Source: Gemmatimonadota bacterium (lineage in GTDB: Bacteria > JAAXHH01). Taken from it: DNA of 64,000 bases. Positions 43,503-53,612 of this stretch are shown here, piece by piece. Both the position numbers and the translations under genes were made by a program. The stretch's first letter is position 1, and each line of letters begins with the position of its first letter. Below the pieces are notes generated by a model. The model saw only the letters and a list, made by a program, of their open reading frames with translations. It was not told the DNA's origin and did no database searches. The stretch lies in NCBI GenBank assembly GCA_009838645.1, contig VXRC01000006.1:32649-96648 (forward strand). The letters run 5' to 3'.

Positions 43503-44426
43503 ATGGACATCACCGTCGTGATTCCCCTGTACAACGAGGCGGAGAGCCTGCGGGAGCTCCACGAGCAGATCGTGACGGCCCTCGAGGCGTCGGGGAAGTC
43601 CTTCGAGGTGCTTTTTATCGACGACGGAAGCCGGGATGGATCCTTCGAAGCCATACGCCGGCTCCGGGATAGCGACGACCGGGTGAGGGCCATCCGGTTC
43701 CGCCGCAACTACGGGAAGTCCGCGGCGCTGGCCGTCGGCTTCGAAGCGAGTCGTGGCGAGGTCGTCGTGACCATGGACGCAGACCTGCAGGACGATCCCG
43801 CGGAAGTGCCCGCCATGGTCGATCTGCTGGAGGAGGGCTTCGACCTGGTGTCCGGCTGGAAGAAATCGCGGAAGGACCCGCTGTCCAAGCGCATCCCGTC
43901 GAAGCTGTTCAACCGGGTCACGGGGATCGTCAGCGGCCTGCGGCTGCACGATTTCAACTGCGGGCTGAAAGCCTACCGCCGGGCGGTCGTGGAGACCATT
44001 CCCGTCTACGGCGAACTCCACCGCTACCTGCCGGTGCTGGCGCACTGGGCCGGTTTTCGCGTGACGGAAACGCCGGTGCTGCATCATCCCAGGAAGCACG
44101 GCCAAAGCAAGTTCGGCCTGGGACGGTTCACCCACGGCTTCTTCGACCTGCTGACCGTGTATTTCGTGTCGAATTACACCCGGCGGCCGCTCCACCTGTT
44201 CGGTTCCTTCGGCCTGTTGTCCTTCGCCGTCGGCGTGGGTATCGCGCTCTACCTGACCTGGCTCTGGCTGACCGGCGTCGGTATCGGGACCCGTCCCCTG
44301 TTGCTGTTCTCCGTATTCCTCATGGTCCTCGGCATCCAGCTGGTCTCCATGGGGCTGATTGCCGAAATGATCGCCCACCAGGCCCGCCGCACGGAAGACT
44401 ACGCCGTCCGGGAACGGCTGGGGTGA
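43503..44426 (+). CDS. glycosyltransferase family 2, GtrB/DPM1-like
   Basis: 307 residues from the ATG at 43503, five nt after GGAGG; an ATG at 43458 is possible. The GT-A domain has TVVIPLYNEAESL, FIDDGSRDGS, VTMDADLQDDP with the metal-binding DxD, and FNCGLKAYRR. Two C-terminal membrane helices (about 225-290) match GtrB and ArnC, which make undecaprenyl-phosphate sugars. It may create the lipid-linked donor for the DUF2723 enzyme. Ends by overlapping the next gene (GTGA). Confidence 0.92.
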   Translation: MDITVVIPLYNEAESLRELHEQIVTALEASGKSFEVLFIDDGSRDGSFEAIRRLRDSDDRVRAIRFRRNYGKSAALAVGFEASRGEVVVTMDADLQDDPAEVPAMVDLLEEGFDLVSGWKKSRKDPLSKRIPSKLFNRVTGIVSGLRLHDFNCGLKAYRRAVVETIPVYGELHRYLPVLAHWAGFRVTETPVLHHPRKHGQSKFGLGRFTHGFFDLLTVYFVSNYTRRPLHLFGSFGLLSFAVGVGIALYLTWLWLTGVGIGTRPLLLFSVFLMVLGIQLVSMGLIAEMIAHQARRTEDYAVRERLG

Positions 44427-45775
44427 GGCCGCGTGTACAATCCGGTCAGCCGGCACCCATCATGACACCCACCCACCGCGGCCGAGTTTGTTTCTTCGGC
44501 ACCTACGAACGCGATTATCCGCGGAACCGGACGCTCGCCGAAGGCCTGAAGCGGGCCGGCTGGCAGGTGCTGGAGTGTCACGTACCCCTCTGGGAGAAGG
44601 AACGGGACAAGACCGGCCGGTACCTGGGCCCGTTCTCGCTCGTCCTGCGCGCGGTCGAACTGAAGCTGGCCTACTTCCAACTGCTTCTCAAGTACGTCTT
44701 CACGGTCGGGCGCTACGAAGTCATGCTGGTCGGATACATCGGTCATCTCGATATGCCGCTGGCCTGGCTGCTCACCCGGTTTCCGCGCCGGCCCCTCGTC
44801 TACAGTCCGTTAATCTCGCTTTACGACACCCTCGTCGATGACCGCCGGTCCGTTGCGGAAGGCACGCTTATGAGCCGCTTTCTGCGCTGGCTGGACCGGC
44901 AGACCTGCGCTAAGGCGGACCTCGTGCTGCTCGACACGGAAACCCACATAGACTACTTCGTGCAGGAATTCAACCTGCCGCGGAAGCGGTTTGCCCGGGT
45001 TTTCGTCGGGGCCGTGGAACCGGACGGGCCGGAGGGTGTGAACGGAGAGGGAGTGAACGGACCGGATTCATATGAAGACACGCCAGCTGTTGGTACGACC
45101 CTGGAGGACGCGCCCGCCGTGGGCACGCGCTCGGTGGACATGCCCGCCGCGGGGGAGCCTGCCATCGGTCCGTACGGTGAAGTCACGCCCGCGGCGGAAA
45201 CGCCCTTCAGGGTCATGTTCATCGGCAAGTTCATTCCGCTTCACGGCTTGCCGTTCATGCTGGAAGCGGCGAACCGCCTGAAGGACGTACCGGATATCGA
45301 ATTTCACTTCGTCGGATCGGGTCAACTGACGGACGAAATACACGAAACCGCGCGGAGACTGAACCTGGAGAACGTACGCTTCACGGACTGGATACCCTAC
45401 GAGCAGTTGCACCGGTTCATGCAGGGATGGGGCGTATGCCTCGGGATTTTTGGCACGTCGGGCAAAGCGGTCCGCGTGATCCCGGGAAAGGTGTTCGTGG
45501 CTCTCTCGGCAGGCAAGACGGTCATCACGGCGGACTCACCAGCCATCAGGGAACTGCTTGCCGACGGGGAAAGCGCCATACTGTGCAGGCGCGGAGACCC
45601 GGAAGCGCTCGCCTGCGCCATCCGCCGGCTGCACGGGGACCGCGAACTGCTGCGCAGGATCGCCGAGGGCGGAAGCCGCGTCTTTCGCGAGCACGCCTCC
45701 ACGGAACAGATCGGACGATCCGCGTCTGCTGTGCTGGAGAGACTGGTGACGGGCGGGGTTAGTACATTTCGATAG
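44423..45775 (+). CDS. glycosyltransferase family 4-like
   Basis: 450 residues from the GTG that overlaps the preceding stop; an ATG at 44462 is the alternative start. N-terminal FFGTYERDYPRNRTLAEGLKRAG and C-terminal FRVMFIGKFIPLHGL, NVRFTDWIPYEQLHRFMQGWGVCLGIF and VFVALSAGKTVITADSPAIRELL fit GT-B family 4. Between them, about residues 200-255, lies an extra low-complexity segment with repeats DTPAVG, DAPAVG and DMPAAG, where other family members have a short linker. Last gene of the long plus-strand run; an AT-rich region follows. Confidence 0.85.
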   Translation: MRPRVQSGQPAPIMTPTHRGRVCFFGTYERDYPRNRTLAEGLKRAGWQVLECHVPLWEKERDKTGRYLGPFSLVLRAVELKLAYFQLLLKYVFTVGRYEVMLVGYIGHLDMPLAWLLTRFPRRPLVYSPLISLYDTLVDDRRSVAEGTLMSRFLRWLDRQTCAKADLVLLDTETHIDYFVQEFNLPRKRFARVFVGAVEPDGPEGVNGEGVNGPDSYEDTPAVGTTLEDAPAVGTRSVDMPAAGEPAIGPYGEVTPAAETPFRVMFIGKFIPLHGLPFMLEAANRLKDVPDIEFHFVGSGQLTDEIHETARRLNLENVRFTDWIPYEQLHRFMQGWGVCLGIFGTSGKAVRVIPGKVFVALSAGKTVITADSPAIRELLADGESAILCRRGDPEALACAIRRLHGDRELLRRIAEGGSRVFREHASTEQIGRSASAVLERLVTGGVSTFR

Positions 45776-45803
45776 CACTCGGGTCGTGTTCAACGATCCA
45801 GAC

Positions 45804-45920
45804 ATGCAATCCATCAACCGTGAATTCGTCCAATTTAAAGGGTTGTTTGACACGTTATTCGACGCGTTGTTTGACAACGAGGTAGATTTCTTCAAACGTA
45901 TGTTATATAGATACTTATGA
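45804..45920 (+). CDS. possible 38-residue protein
   Basis: An ORF beginning with ATG at 45804 and ending TGA at 45918-45920, in an otherwise empty, AT-rich gap. The peptide has an amphipathic repeat, LFDTLFDALFD, and a basic end KRMLYRYL. The frame is open further upstream to the end of the glycosyltransferase gene (for example from GTG at 45786). No ribosome-binding site is clear. It may be a toxin-like membrane peptide, a decayed gene or chance. Confidence 0.25.
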   Translation: MQSINREFVQFKGLFDTLFDALFDNEVDFFKRMLYRYL

Positions 45921-45989
45921 GAATCGGTTGAACTGTTTTGACAGACATTTCAACCTTATTTGACAAGTTATTTTACAGCAAATTTGGCA
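45846..45989. repeat. phased TTTGACA array
   Basis: TTTGACA occurs at 45846, 45870, 45937 and 45959, with TTTGGCA at 45983. Adjacent members are 22-24 bp apart, two DNA turns. Four exact copies of TTGACA in 120 bp, without matching -10 boxes, in the gap between converging genes. Confidence 0.6.
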
Positions 45990-46011
45990 AGTTCGAATGT
46001 GGTAAAATCTC

Positions 46012-46464
46012 TCACAACGTCTTCACCATGACCACGGCGTCTTCGGCAGGATTCGAATAATAGGCCTTCCTTAGCGCTACCGCGTGATATCCCAAGCGGC
46101 TGTACATCGACCGGGCCGCCAGGTTCGACTCGCGCACTTCCAGGCTGGAGGAAGTGCACCCCCGTCGGACCGCCTCCTCGAGAAGCCGCAGCATCATCCC
46201 GGTTCCGACCCCACGGCGCCGATACCCGGCCGCCACGGCAATGTTGGCGACGTGCACCTGGTCGGCAGCGATCCACCCCACCAGGAAACCCGCGACCGAC
46301 TCCCCGTCCAACGCGACCAGGGCGACGGAAGTACCCGACATCATTTCATGGTGAAAAGCGGATTCGGACCAGGGCGCCGGATAGCACGCCCGTTCGATTT
46401 CCAGGACCTGGGGCACATGTGAACGGTCCATTTTCCGTATGACGAAGGGGTTCGCCTCGGTCAT
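46012..46464 (-). CDS. rimI: ribosomal protein S18 alanine N-acetyltransferase, RimI-like
   Basis: 150 residues. The GNAT acetyl-CoA loop is VANIAVAAGYRRRGVGTGMM; IERACYPAPWSESAF and LEVRESNLAARSMYSRLGY are typical of RimI. It acetylates the N-terminus of S18. It starts 3 bp after the tsaB stop, the standard tsaB-rimI pairing. Downstream is the AT-rich gap with the TTTGACA array. Confidence 0.92.
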   Translation of the reverse strand: MTEANPFVIRKMDRSHVPQVLEIERACYPAPWSESAFHHEMMSGTSVALVALDGESVAGFLVGWIAADQVHVANIAVAAGYRRRGVGTGMMLRLLEEAVRRGCTSSSLEVRESNLAARSMYSRLGYHAVALRKAYYSNPAEDAVVMVKTL

Positions 46465-46467
46465 GGG

Positions 46468-47256
46468 TCATTCAGACGAGGTTTCGGCCCGGCCCGGCGG
46501 GCCTGGTGGGTCGGGCGGGCCACTCGGGCCATGCGCGGCAGGGGAAGCACTGGCCGATGGCGGCTGTTCGATCCGGGATGGCGGCTGCCTGGCGAAGTCG
46601 GTTTTTCGCAGGTACAGCGGTTCGAGCTTGTTCAGGTCGGACTGCTCGCCCCGCTTGAGTCGGTCCAGGCCGAGAAACGCGGTCGAGGAGGCCATCAGCC
46701 GTCCCGCGCCCGCGGGCGGGAAGCAGGCCCGATCACCGAGAATGTTGACGATGTCCGGTCGGTACGCGTCTACACCGCTGCCGACGAGCAATACCTTGTC
46801 CTCGATGGAGGCCAACACGTCTTCGAGCGGCCCCACCCGGAATTCGGTTTGCCGCTCGGGCCAACCGCCGGACGTATCGTAGCGGGCTTCGTAGACCTGG
46901 CCCCTGCGGGCATCGGTCAGCACGTGGACGGGATACCTGCTGCAGGGCACCTGGAAGGCGATGGCATCGAGCGTAGGCACGGCGGCGACCGGTCGCTTCG
47001 TCACGTAGGCAAGGCCCTTGACCAGGCTCAATCCCACCCGCAGCCCGGTATACGAACCGGGTCCGATCGAGATCGCGAAACCTTCCACCTCCGACCACTG
47101 AACGTCCAGGTCGCCCATGATGCGTTCCAGCATTCCAGGCAGTTTTTCGGCGTGCACGCCGCCCAACTCCTGGGACGCTTCGGCCATCACCTGGCGGTCC
47201 CGGATCACGGCGATCCCGGCGATTGTGGAAGAAGTCTCGAGTCCCACGACGATCAT
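46468..47256 (-). CDS. tsaB: tRNA threonylcarbamoyladenosine biosynthesis protein TsaB
   Basis: 262 residues. VGLETSSTIAGIAVIRD at the N-terminus and ISIGPGSYTGLRVGLSLVKGLAY are the TsaB signature in the ASKHA fold; LTDARRGQVYEARY follows. It scaffolds TsaD in making t6A in tRNAs decoding ANN codons. The last 25 residues are a low-complexity tail rich in Pro, Gly and Ser (HGPSGPPDPPGPPG), similar in character to the ribH tail. Between yggT and rimI. Confidence 0.95.
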   Translation of the reverse strand: MIVVGLETSSTIAGIAVIRDRQVMAEASQELGGVHAEKLPGMLERIMGDLDVQWSEVEGFAISIGPGSYTGLRVGLSLVKGLAYVTKRPVAAVPTLDAIAFQVPCSRYPVHVLTDARRGQVYEARYDTSGGWPERQTEFRVGPLEDVLASIEDKVLLVGSGVDAYRPDIVNILGDRACFPPAGAGRLMASSTAFLGLDRLKRGEQSDLNKLEPLYLRKTDFARQPPSRIEQPPSASASPAAHGPSGPPDPPGPPGRAETSSE

Positions 47257-47278
47257 GGGCGATTAATCTCCGTCATTG

Positions 47279-47527
47279 TCAGTAACGCAGCTTGGTCAAC
47301 AGCCAGCCGCCGATCAACAGCACGAAGACCGGGGCCAGGTCGATCCGAACGTTCGTCTTCGGCACGGGGATGGGTGGTATGATCCGTCTGAAGGGCAACA
47401 GGACCGGCTCCGTGAGCCACGTCAGAAAACGTACGAGCGGAGAGGCCGGATCCGGATTGAACCAGGACATGACCGCGCGGACGATGATGAGGACCAGGTA
47501 TATCCGTAGTATCTGGATCAGGATCAT
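47279..47527 (-). CDS. YggT family membrane protein
   Basis: 82 residues. Two membrane helices (ILRIYLVLIIVRAVMSWF and APVFVLLIGGWLLTKL) flank the family block FLTWLTEPVLLPFRRIIPPI. The function of YggT is not settled; it has been linked to osmotic tolerance and cell-division or chloroplast-division relatives. First gene of yggT-tsaB-rimI, 22 bp before tsaB, with a promoter at 47575-47603. Confidence 0.9.
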   Translation of the reverse strand: MILIQILRIYLVLIIVRAVMSWFNPDPASPLVRFLTWLTEPVLLPFRRIIPPIPVPKTNVRIDLAPVFVLLIGGWLLTKLRY

Positions 47528-47865
47528 GATAATGGCGTATCAGACGAATTTCGCTGCGCTCCGAGTGCATGGGAACTTTACCGACCAACGTGGGCTTTGT
47601 CAACGACGAAGATAGAGGCCAGGACGCCCGGCTTGCCCGCGTCCCGATTCGACGCCGCTGCGGATTCCGACCGACCGGATTTCCAGGCGGGAAGTAACCT
47701 CTGGCGTGGCGCGATGCGTCCTTCTATCTTACGGCAGTCTGATGATACCCAGGTGGGTTGCGGCGACACGGTCTCGCGGTGCTCCATGACGCGGATGCAG
47801 ATGTCCGGCACCGTGATCCGGAGGCCGGAAAGCGTTGCCGGAACACCGATTGGAAAAGGAATCAC
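47528..47865. other. intergenic region between yggT and the Ldh-family gene
   Basis: 338 bp between divergent genes. It holds the yggT promoter (47575-47603). On the plus strand AAGGA lies just before the start at 47866, but no promoter for that gene stands out. No RNA or small gene seen. Confidence 0.5.
47575..47603 (-). promoter_or_regulatory. sigma70-type promoter of yggT-tsaB-rimI
   Basis: Minus strand TTGACA (47598-47603), 17 bp, TAAAGT (47575-47580). Leader about 40 nt. Confidence 0.7.
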
Positions 47866-48909
47866 ATGGCGGACATCCGCGTGGATGAGAATAAACTTCG
47901 GGCTTTAACGGCGGCGGTCTTCGAGCAGGTCGGCCTGACGCCTGAAGACGCGGCCATCGAAGCCGAAGTGCTGGTATGGGCGAACCTGCGCGGAGTGGAC
48001 TCCCACGGTGTCCAGCGGGTCAACGGATATGTCCATGCGGTGGAAGCCGGACACTACAATACCCGGCCGGACATCCGGATCGAACGGGAGACGCCCGCCA
48101 CAATGCTCATCGAGGCCGATTGCGCCTTCGGCCCGGTGGTCACGACCTATGCCATGAAGCAGGCCATCGAGAAGGCCCGCGGGGCGGGCATCGGATGGGT
48201 GCTGGTCCGCAACACGACCCACCAGGGCGCCATGGCTTACTACGCACAGATGGCCGCCCGGGAGAACATGGCCGGCATCGCTTCCGTCTGCAATCCCCCG
48301 AACATGGCCCCGCCGGGCGCGCGGGCGCCGGGGGTGCACAACAGTCCGATCGCCATCGCCGTGCCGGGCAGCAACGGCCGAGCCATCTCCCTGGACATGG
48401 CCACGAGCGTGGCCGCTTTCGGCAAGCTGGACGTGGCCGTGGACCGGGGCGAGTCCATCCCCGACACGTGGGCGCTGGACGGCGACGGACATCCGACTAC
48501 GGACCCCCGCAAGGCCCGGTTTCTGCAGCCCGCGGCCGGCTACAAGGGCTATGGGCTGGCCCTTATCTTCGAGTGCCTGTCGAGCCTGATGGTCGGCAAT
48601 CCCCTGTTGACGGCCGCCATCTCGGGACGCGGCGCAAGGCCCGGCGCGCAGAACAGCTTCATCGGCGCCATCGATATCGCGGCGTTCACCGATCCGGACA
48701 CCTACCGCACGCAGATCGATGAGCTCGTCTCGGCCATGAAGAGCCTGCCCCGTGTCGATGGGGTCGACGAACTCTTCGTACCGGGAGAGCCGGAGGAACT
48801 CGTCCTTCGGGAGCGTATCGAGGACGGGATTCCCCTGCCCGCCGGTACCCGGGACAAGCTCATCGAGGTCGCGGAGAAATTCGGGCTGGAAGTGCCCTGG
48901 AAGGCTTAG
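47866..48909 (+). CDS. Ldh-family (malate/L-sulfolactate/ureidoglycolate) dehydrogenase
   Basis: 347 residues from the ATG at 47866, after AAGGAATCAC. Landmarks: ANLRGVDSHGVQRVNGYV with the catalytic His, VRNTTHQGAMAYYAQMAA, SPIAIAVPGSNGRAISLDMATS and KGYGLALIFECLSSL. Members oxidise or reduce 2-hydroxy acids with NAD(P)H using a fold unlike classical LDH. The 2-hydroxy acid is unknown. Followed after 84 bp by the two-domain CBM9-like gene. Confidence 0.92.
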   Translation: MADIRVDENKLRALTAAVFEQVGLTPEDAAIEAEVLVWANLRGVDSHGVQRVNGYVHAVEAGHYNTRPDIRIERETPATMLIEADCAFGPVVTTYAMKQAIEKARGAGIGWVLVRNTTHQGAMAYYAQMAARENMAGIASVCNPPNMAPPGARAPGVHNSPIAIAVPGSNGRAISLDMATSVAAFGKLDVAVDRGESIPDTWALDGDGHPTTDPRKARFLQPAAGYKGYGLALIFECLSSLMVGNPLLTAAISGRGARPGAQNSFIGAIDIAAFTDPDTYRTQIDELVSAMKSLPRVDGVDELFVPGEPEELVLRERIEDGIPLPAGTRDKLIEVAEKFGLEVPWKA

Positions 48910-48993
48910 GCGGACGTGAATGTCCGGGATGGCGGTTCGTGAACGTTAATGCCCGGAGCGTCAAGGGATTGGAACACTCTGGAGATCAAACGC

Positions 48994-50749
48994 ATGACCA
49001 GTGACTGGGGTTATTCGGAGGAAGGATTGAAACACTACACCGCGTGCCGGACCATCGGTCCCATCGTGGTGGACGGGCGGCTCGACGAGCCTTCGTGGCA
49101 GCACGCGGTCCGTTCGCCGCGCTTCGAGGACCTGGAGGAGCCGGACCGGCCGGCGCTGTTCGACACGCGGGCCGCGGTGCTCTGGGACGACGACTACCTG
49201 TACGTGGGTTTCTGGGTGGAGGACCCCGACGTGCGGGCGACGTACACGGAGCGCGATTCCATGATCTGCGAGGAAAACGACGTGGAAGTCTTCATCACCG
49301 GGAAAGACAGTTACTATGAATTCGAACTGAACCCCCTGGGAACCATCATGGAACGGTTCTACGTGTGGCAGAACGCCTATGTGGAGGGCGGATTCGACGC
49401 GCATCCCGAGTTCGACCTGCAGGGCACCGACCTGGTGGATACGCTTGGGGGAATCAAGACCGGCCACGCCCATCCGCGCGGCCGCCGCTGGGCGTTCCGC
49501 CAATGGGACCTGCCTGGTTTGAAGTGGGCGGTGCACGTGGACGGCACCATCAACGACCCAACCGACCGGGACCGGGGATGGACGGCCGAGATCGCCTTCC
49601 CATGGCAGGGACTGAAGCATCTCGCGGACGGGCGTTCGCTCCCGGCCCGGGAAGGGGATGTCTGGCGCATGGATTTCTCGCGGTTCCATTGGATCGACGA
49701 AGGCGGATTCAGGACGTGTCCGGGATGGGCCTGGAACAGCCACGGGATCTACGATTCGCACATCCCTGATCGTTTCAGCGTGATCCATTTCTCCGAGAAA
49801 GCTGTGGGTGGGAGCGAGCGGCGAGCGACGGGCGGCGAACCTGAGGCGACGAGCGGCGAAACGAGTAGTCACGAAGCGCAGGCGGGCGTGATCGGCAGCG
49901 GTCATCCCACGACGGTAACCCGGACCCGGCAGGCCGAACAGGCCGAACAGACTCTACGATACAGGTGCAAAAGGACGCGGGACGACCTGGTCGTAGACGG
50001 CGACCTGGCCGAGGAAACGTGGGCGCTGGCGGAGCGATCTGCGCTGTTCAGCGATCACACGGGCGCCCGTGCGCTGTTCGATACCACGGCGGCCATGGCC
50101 TGGGACGACCAGGGCCTCTACATCGGGTTCTGGCTGGAGGATCGCGATATTCAGGCCACCCAGGCAAAACCCGCTCACGAGGTACGGGAGGACAGCCACG
50201 TGGGCGTGCTCATCACCGGTCCCGGTGCGTACTACGATCTGGCCGTGAATCCGCTGGGCGCCACTTCGGAGATGTGCTACATCTGGAAGGAAGCCTACCG
50301 GGATGACGACCGGTTTCACGTGCCGGAATTCGACCTGGCGGTCCACCGGCCCGAGGTGCTTGGGGGTCACACGCGGACTGACATAAGCGCCATGCGCTGG
50401 GCCTTTTCGGATTGGCGCATGCCCGGGTTGCGGGCCGGGGTTAGAGTGGATGGCGAACCGGGCAGAAGACACCGGGTCGATCGGGGCTGGACCGTGGAGT
50501 TGGCCCTGCCGTGGGCAGGCTTGAAATGGCTGGCCGATGGGCAGGACGCCGAGTTGGCCGATGGACAGGTCGGTGGACAGATCTATGAGCAGACCGCCGC
50601 CCCCGTTCCGGGAGACATATGGAGGATCAGCCTGGTACGGCGGCAGGTGATCGACCAGCGCGGCCAACGCTGGCAGGCCACGTGGACGTGGCAACCGCTT
50701 GTCCTGGTAGACGGCCGGATGCCCGAAACCCACCTGGAACTGGAATTGG

Positions 50750-50766
<17 letters not shown>
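48994..50766 (+). CDS. protein with duplicated CBM9-like domains
   Basis: 590 residues from the ATG at 48994 (GGAG 9 nt upstream; another ATG at 48949). No signal peptide. Two copies of a CBM9/DOMON-like sandwich (about 15-270 and 325-590) share the pattern [38 protein letters not shown], then [16 protein letters not shown], and the WRMDFSR-type C-terminal strand. Between them is a Gly/Ser/Thr/Glu linker with short repeats. CBM9-like domains bind sugars, and similar ones accompany enzymes that process glycans. It overlaps the converging fumarase gene by 17 bp. Confidence 0.85.
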
Positions 50767-52372
<1,606 letters not shown>

Positions 52373-52385
52373 GCCGGACGTCTCC

Positions 52386-52595
52386 TTACACGAAACGTAC
52401 GTCGACGGTTTCGAAGCAGGTGCGGTGGGCGTCGCATTCCGCCGGTCCCACGACCTTGTCATCGGGACCGATGCCCGACACGGAGCGGACGCACCAGAAA
52501 GAACGGCCGGGTTTTTCTTCGGTAAGGGTCGTGTCGTTCTTCTCCGCTGTGTAGAACGATTTCGTCCTCAGGTACCGGCATACGGGTTGTGCCAT
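52386..52595 (-). CDS. small four-cysteine protein, unknown
   Basis: 69 residues, ATG at 52595 with AAGGAG 7 nt upstream. Cysteines at positions 6, 35, 54 and 60 in [25 protein letters not shown] suggest a zinc-ribbon or iron site; there is no signal peptide. Placed 36 bp after the FAD subunit gene and 13 bp before the fumarase gene, so it is co-transcribed with both. No family recognised. It could be a metal or cluster-handling accessory for either enzyme. Confidence 0.65.
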   Translation of the reverse strand: MAQPVCRYLRTKSFYTAEKNDTTLTEEKPGRSFWCVRSVSGIGPDDKVVGPAECDAHRTCFETVDVRFV

Positions 52596-52631
52596 GATAG
52601 ACTCCTTGCTTGCGGCGCTGCGCAGCCCTGC

Positions 52632-53609
52632 CTACGCCGCCAGGGCCTGAACGGCCTGTTTCACGAGGTTCTTCGCGATCTCCACCTTGTAACCGTTGTG
52701 CGGCATGGGCGCGGCGTCTTCCACCGCGGCCTCCGCGGCGCTTTCCGCCCGGGCTTCCGTGATCCTGCGGCCCCTTAGGTAATCTTCGGCCTCGACGGCA
52801 CGCCACGGAATGGGCGCCACGCCGCCCAGCACGAGGCTGGCCCGTTCGCAGGTCCCGTTCACCGTGGTCATCTGCGCGGCCAGGCTGACGAGGGCGAAAT
52901 CGATGGATTCCCGCTCCCGCACCTTGAGGAACATGCCCCTGCTGTTGGCCTCCGGTTTCGGAATCGTGATTTCCGTCACGATCTCGTTGGGCCGGAGGAT
53001 GTTCTCCCGCCGGATGTTCATTTCGGGCATGGTGAAGAAATCGTCCAGGACGACTTCGTTCGCGCCGCGGGGGCCATGGATGTTCACCGTGGCACCCAGG
53101 GCCATGAGCGCCGGGGCCGCGTCGGAGGGATGGACGATGTAACTCGGTCCGGACCCGAAGATCGCGTGGTAGGTATTGACCCCGCCCACCGCGTAGCACC
53201 GTGCACCGCCCTTCTTGAGGCACGGAAAGTCCTCGCTGCGGTAATACCAGCACCGCGGCCGCTGCAGGATGTTCCCGGCCAGTGTGGCCATGTTGCGGAT
53301 CTGCGGCGAGGCGATGACGGATACCGCCTGGTGCAGCACCGGCAAATCCTGCGACACGGCGCCGTGGTCCAATACTTCCGTCAGCGTGGTCAGCGCGCCG
53401 ATACGCATCCCGGCGTCATCCTGCCGGATGTAGTCCAGCCCCTCGATGGACTTGAGGTTGACCACGCGTTTCGGAACGGCGGCGTAGTCCTTCATCTCAC
53501 CGACCAGGTCTGTACCGCCCGCCATGACCACCGCGTCGTCCCAGCTACGGCCCAGAAGGGAAGGCACCTGCTCTATCGACGTCGCATTGACGTAGGAAAA
53601 GTTCTGCAT
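52632..53609 (-). CDS. xanthine-dehydrogenase-family FAD-binding subunit, PaoB-like
   Basis: 325 residues. FAD_binding_5 domain: VMAGGTDLVGEMKD, IASPQIRNMATLAGNI with the flavin-contacting loop, then a Cys-rich insertion RPRCWYYRSEDFPCLKKGGARCYAVGG like the extra iron-sulfur loop of PaoB and 4-hydroxybenzoyl-CoA reductase. C-terminal CO_deh_flav_C domain from about 190. It passes electrons between the 2Fe-2S subunit and an acceptor. Three bp after the molybdenum subunit gene. Confidence 0.9.
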   Translation of the reverse strand: MQNFSYVNATSIEQVPSLLGRSWDDAVVMAGGTDLVGEMKDYAAVPKRVVNLKSIEGLDYIRQDDAGMRIGALTTLTEVLDHGAVSQDLPVLHQAVSVIASPQIRNMATLAGNILQRPRCWYYRSEDFPCLKKGGARCYAVGGVNTYHAIFGSGPSYIVHPSDAAPALMALGATVNIHGPRGANEVVLDDFFTMPEMNIRRENILRPNEIVTEITIPKPEANSRGMFLKVRERESIDFALVSLAAQMTTVNGTCERASLVLGGVAPIPWRAVEAEDYLRGRRITEARAESAAEAAVEDAAPMPHNGYKVEIAKNLVKQAVQALAA

Positions 53610-53612
53610 GGA

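Noticed and set aside
45846..45876. TTGACA boxes as promoters
   Set aside because: No -10 hexamer occurs at 16-18 bp from any of the four boxes, and no gene starts downstream.
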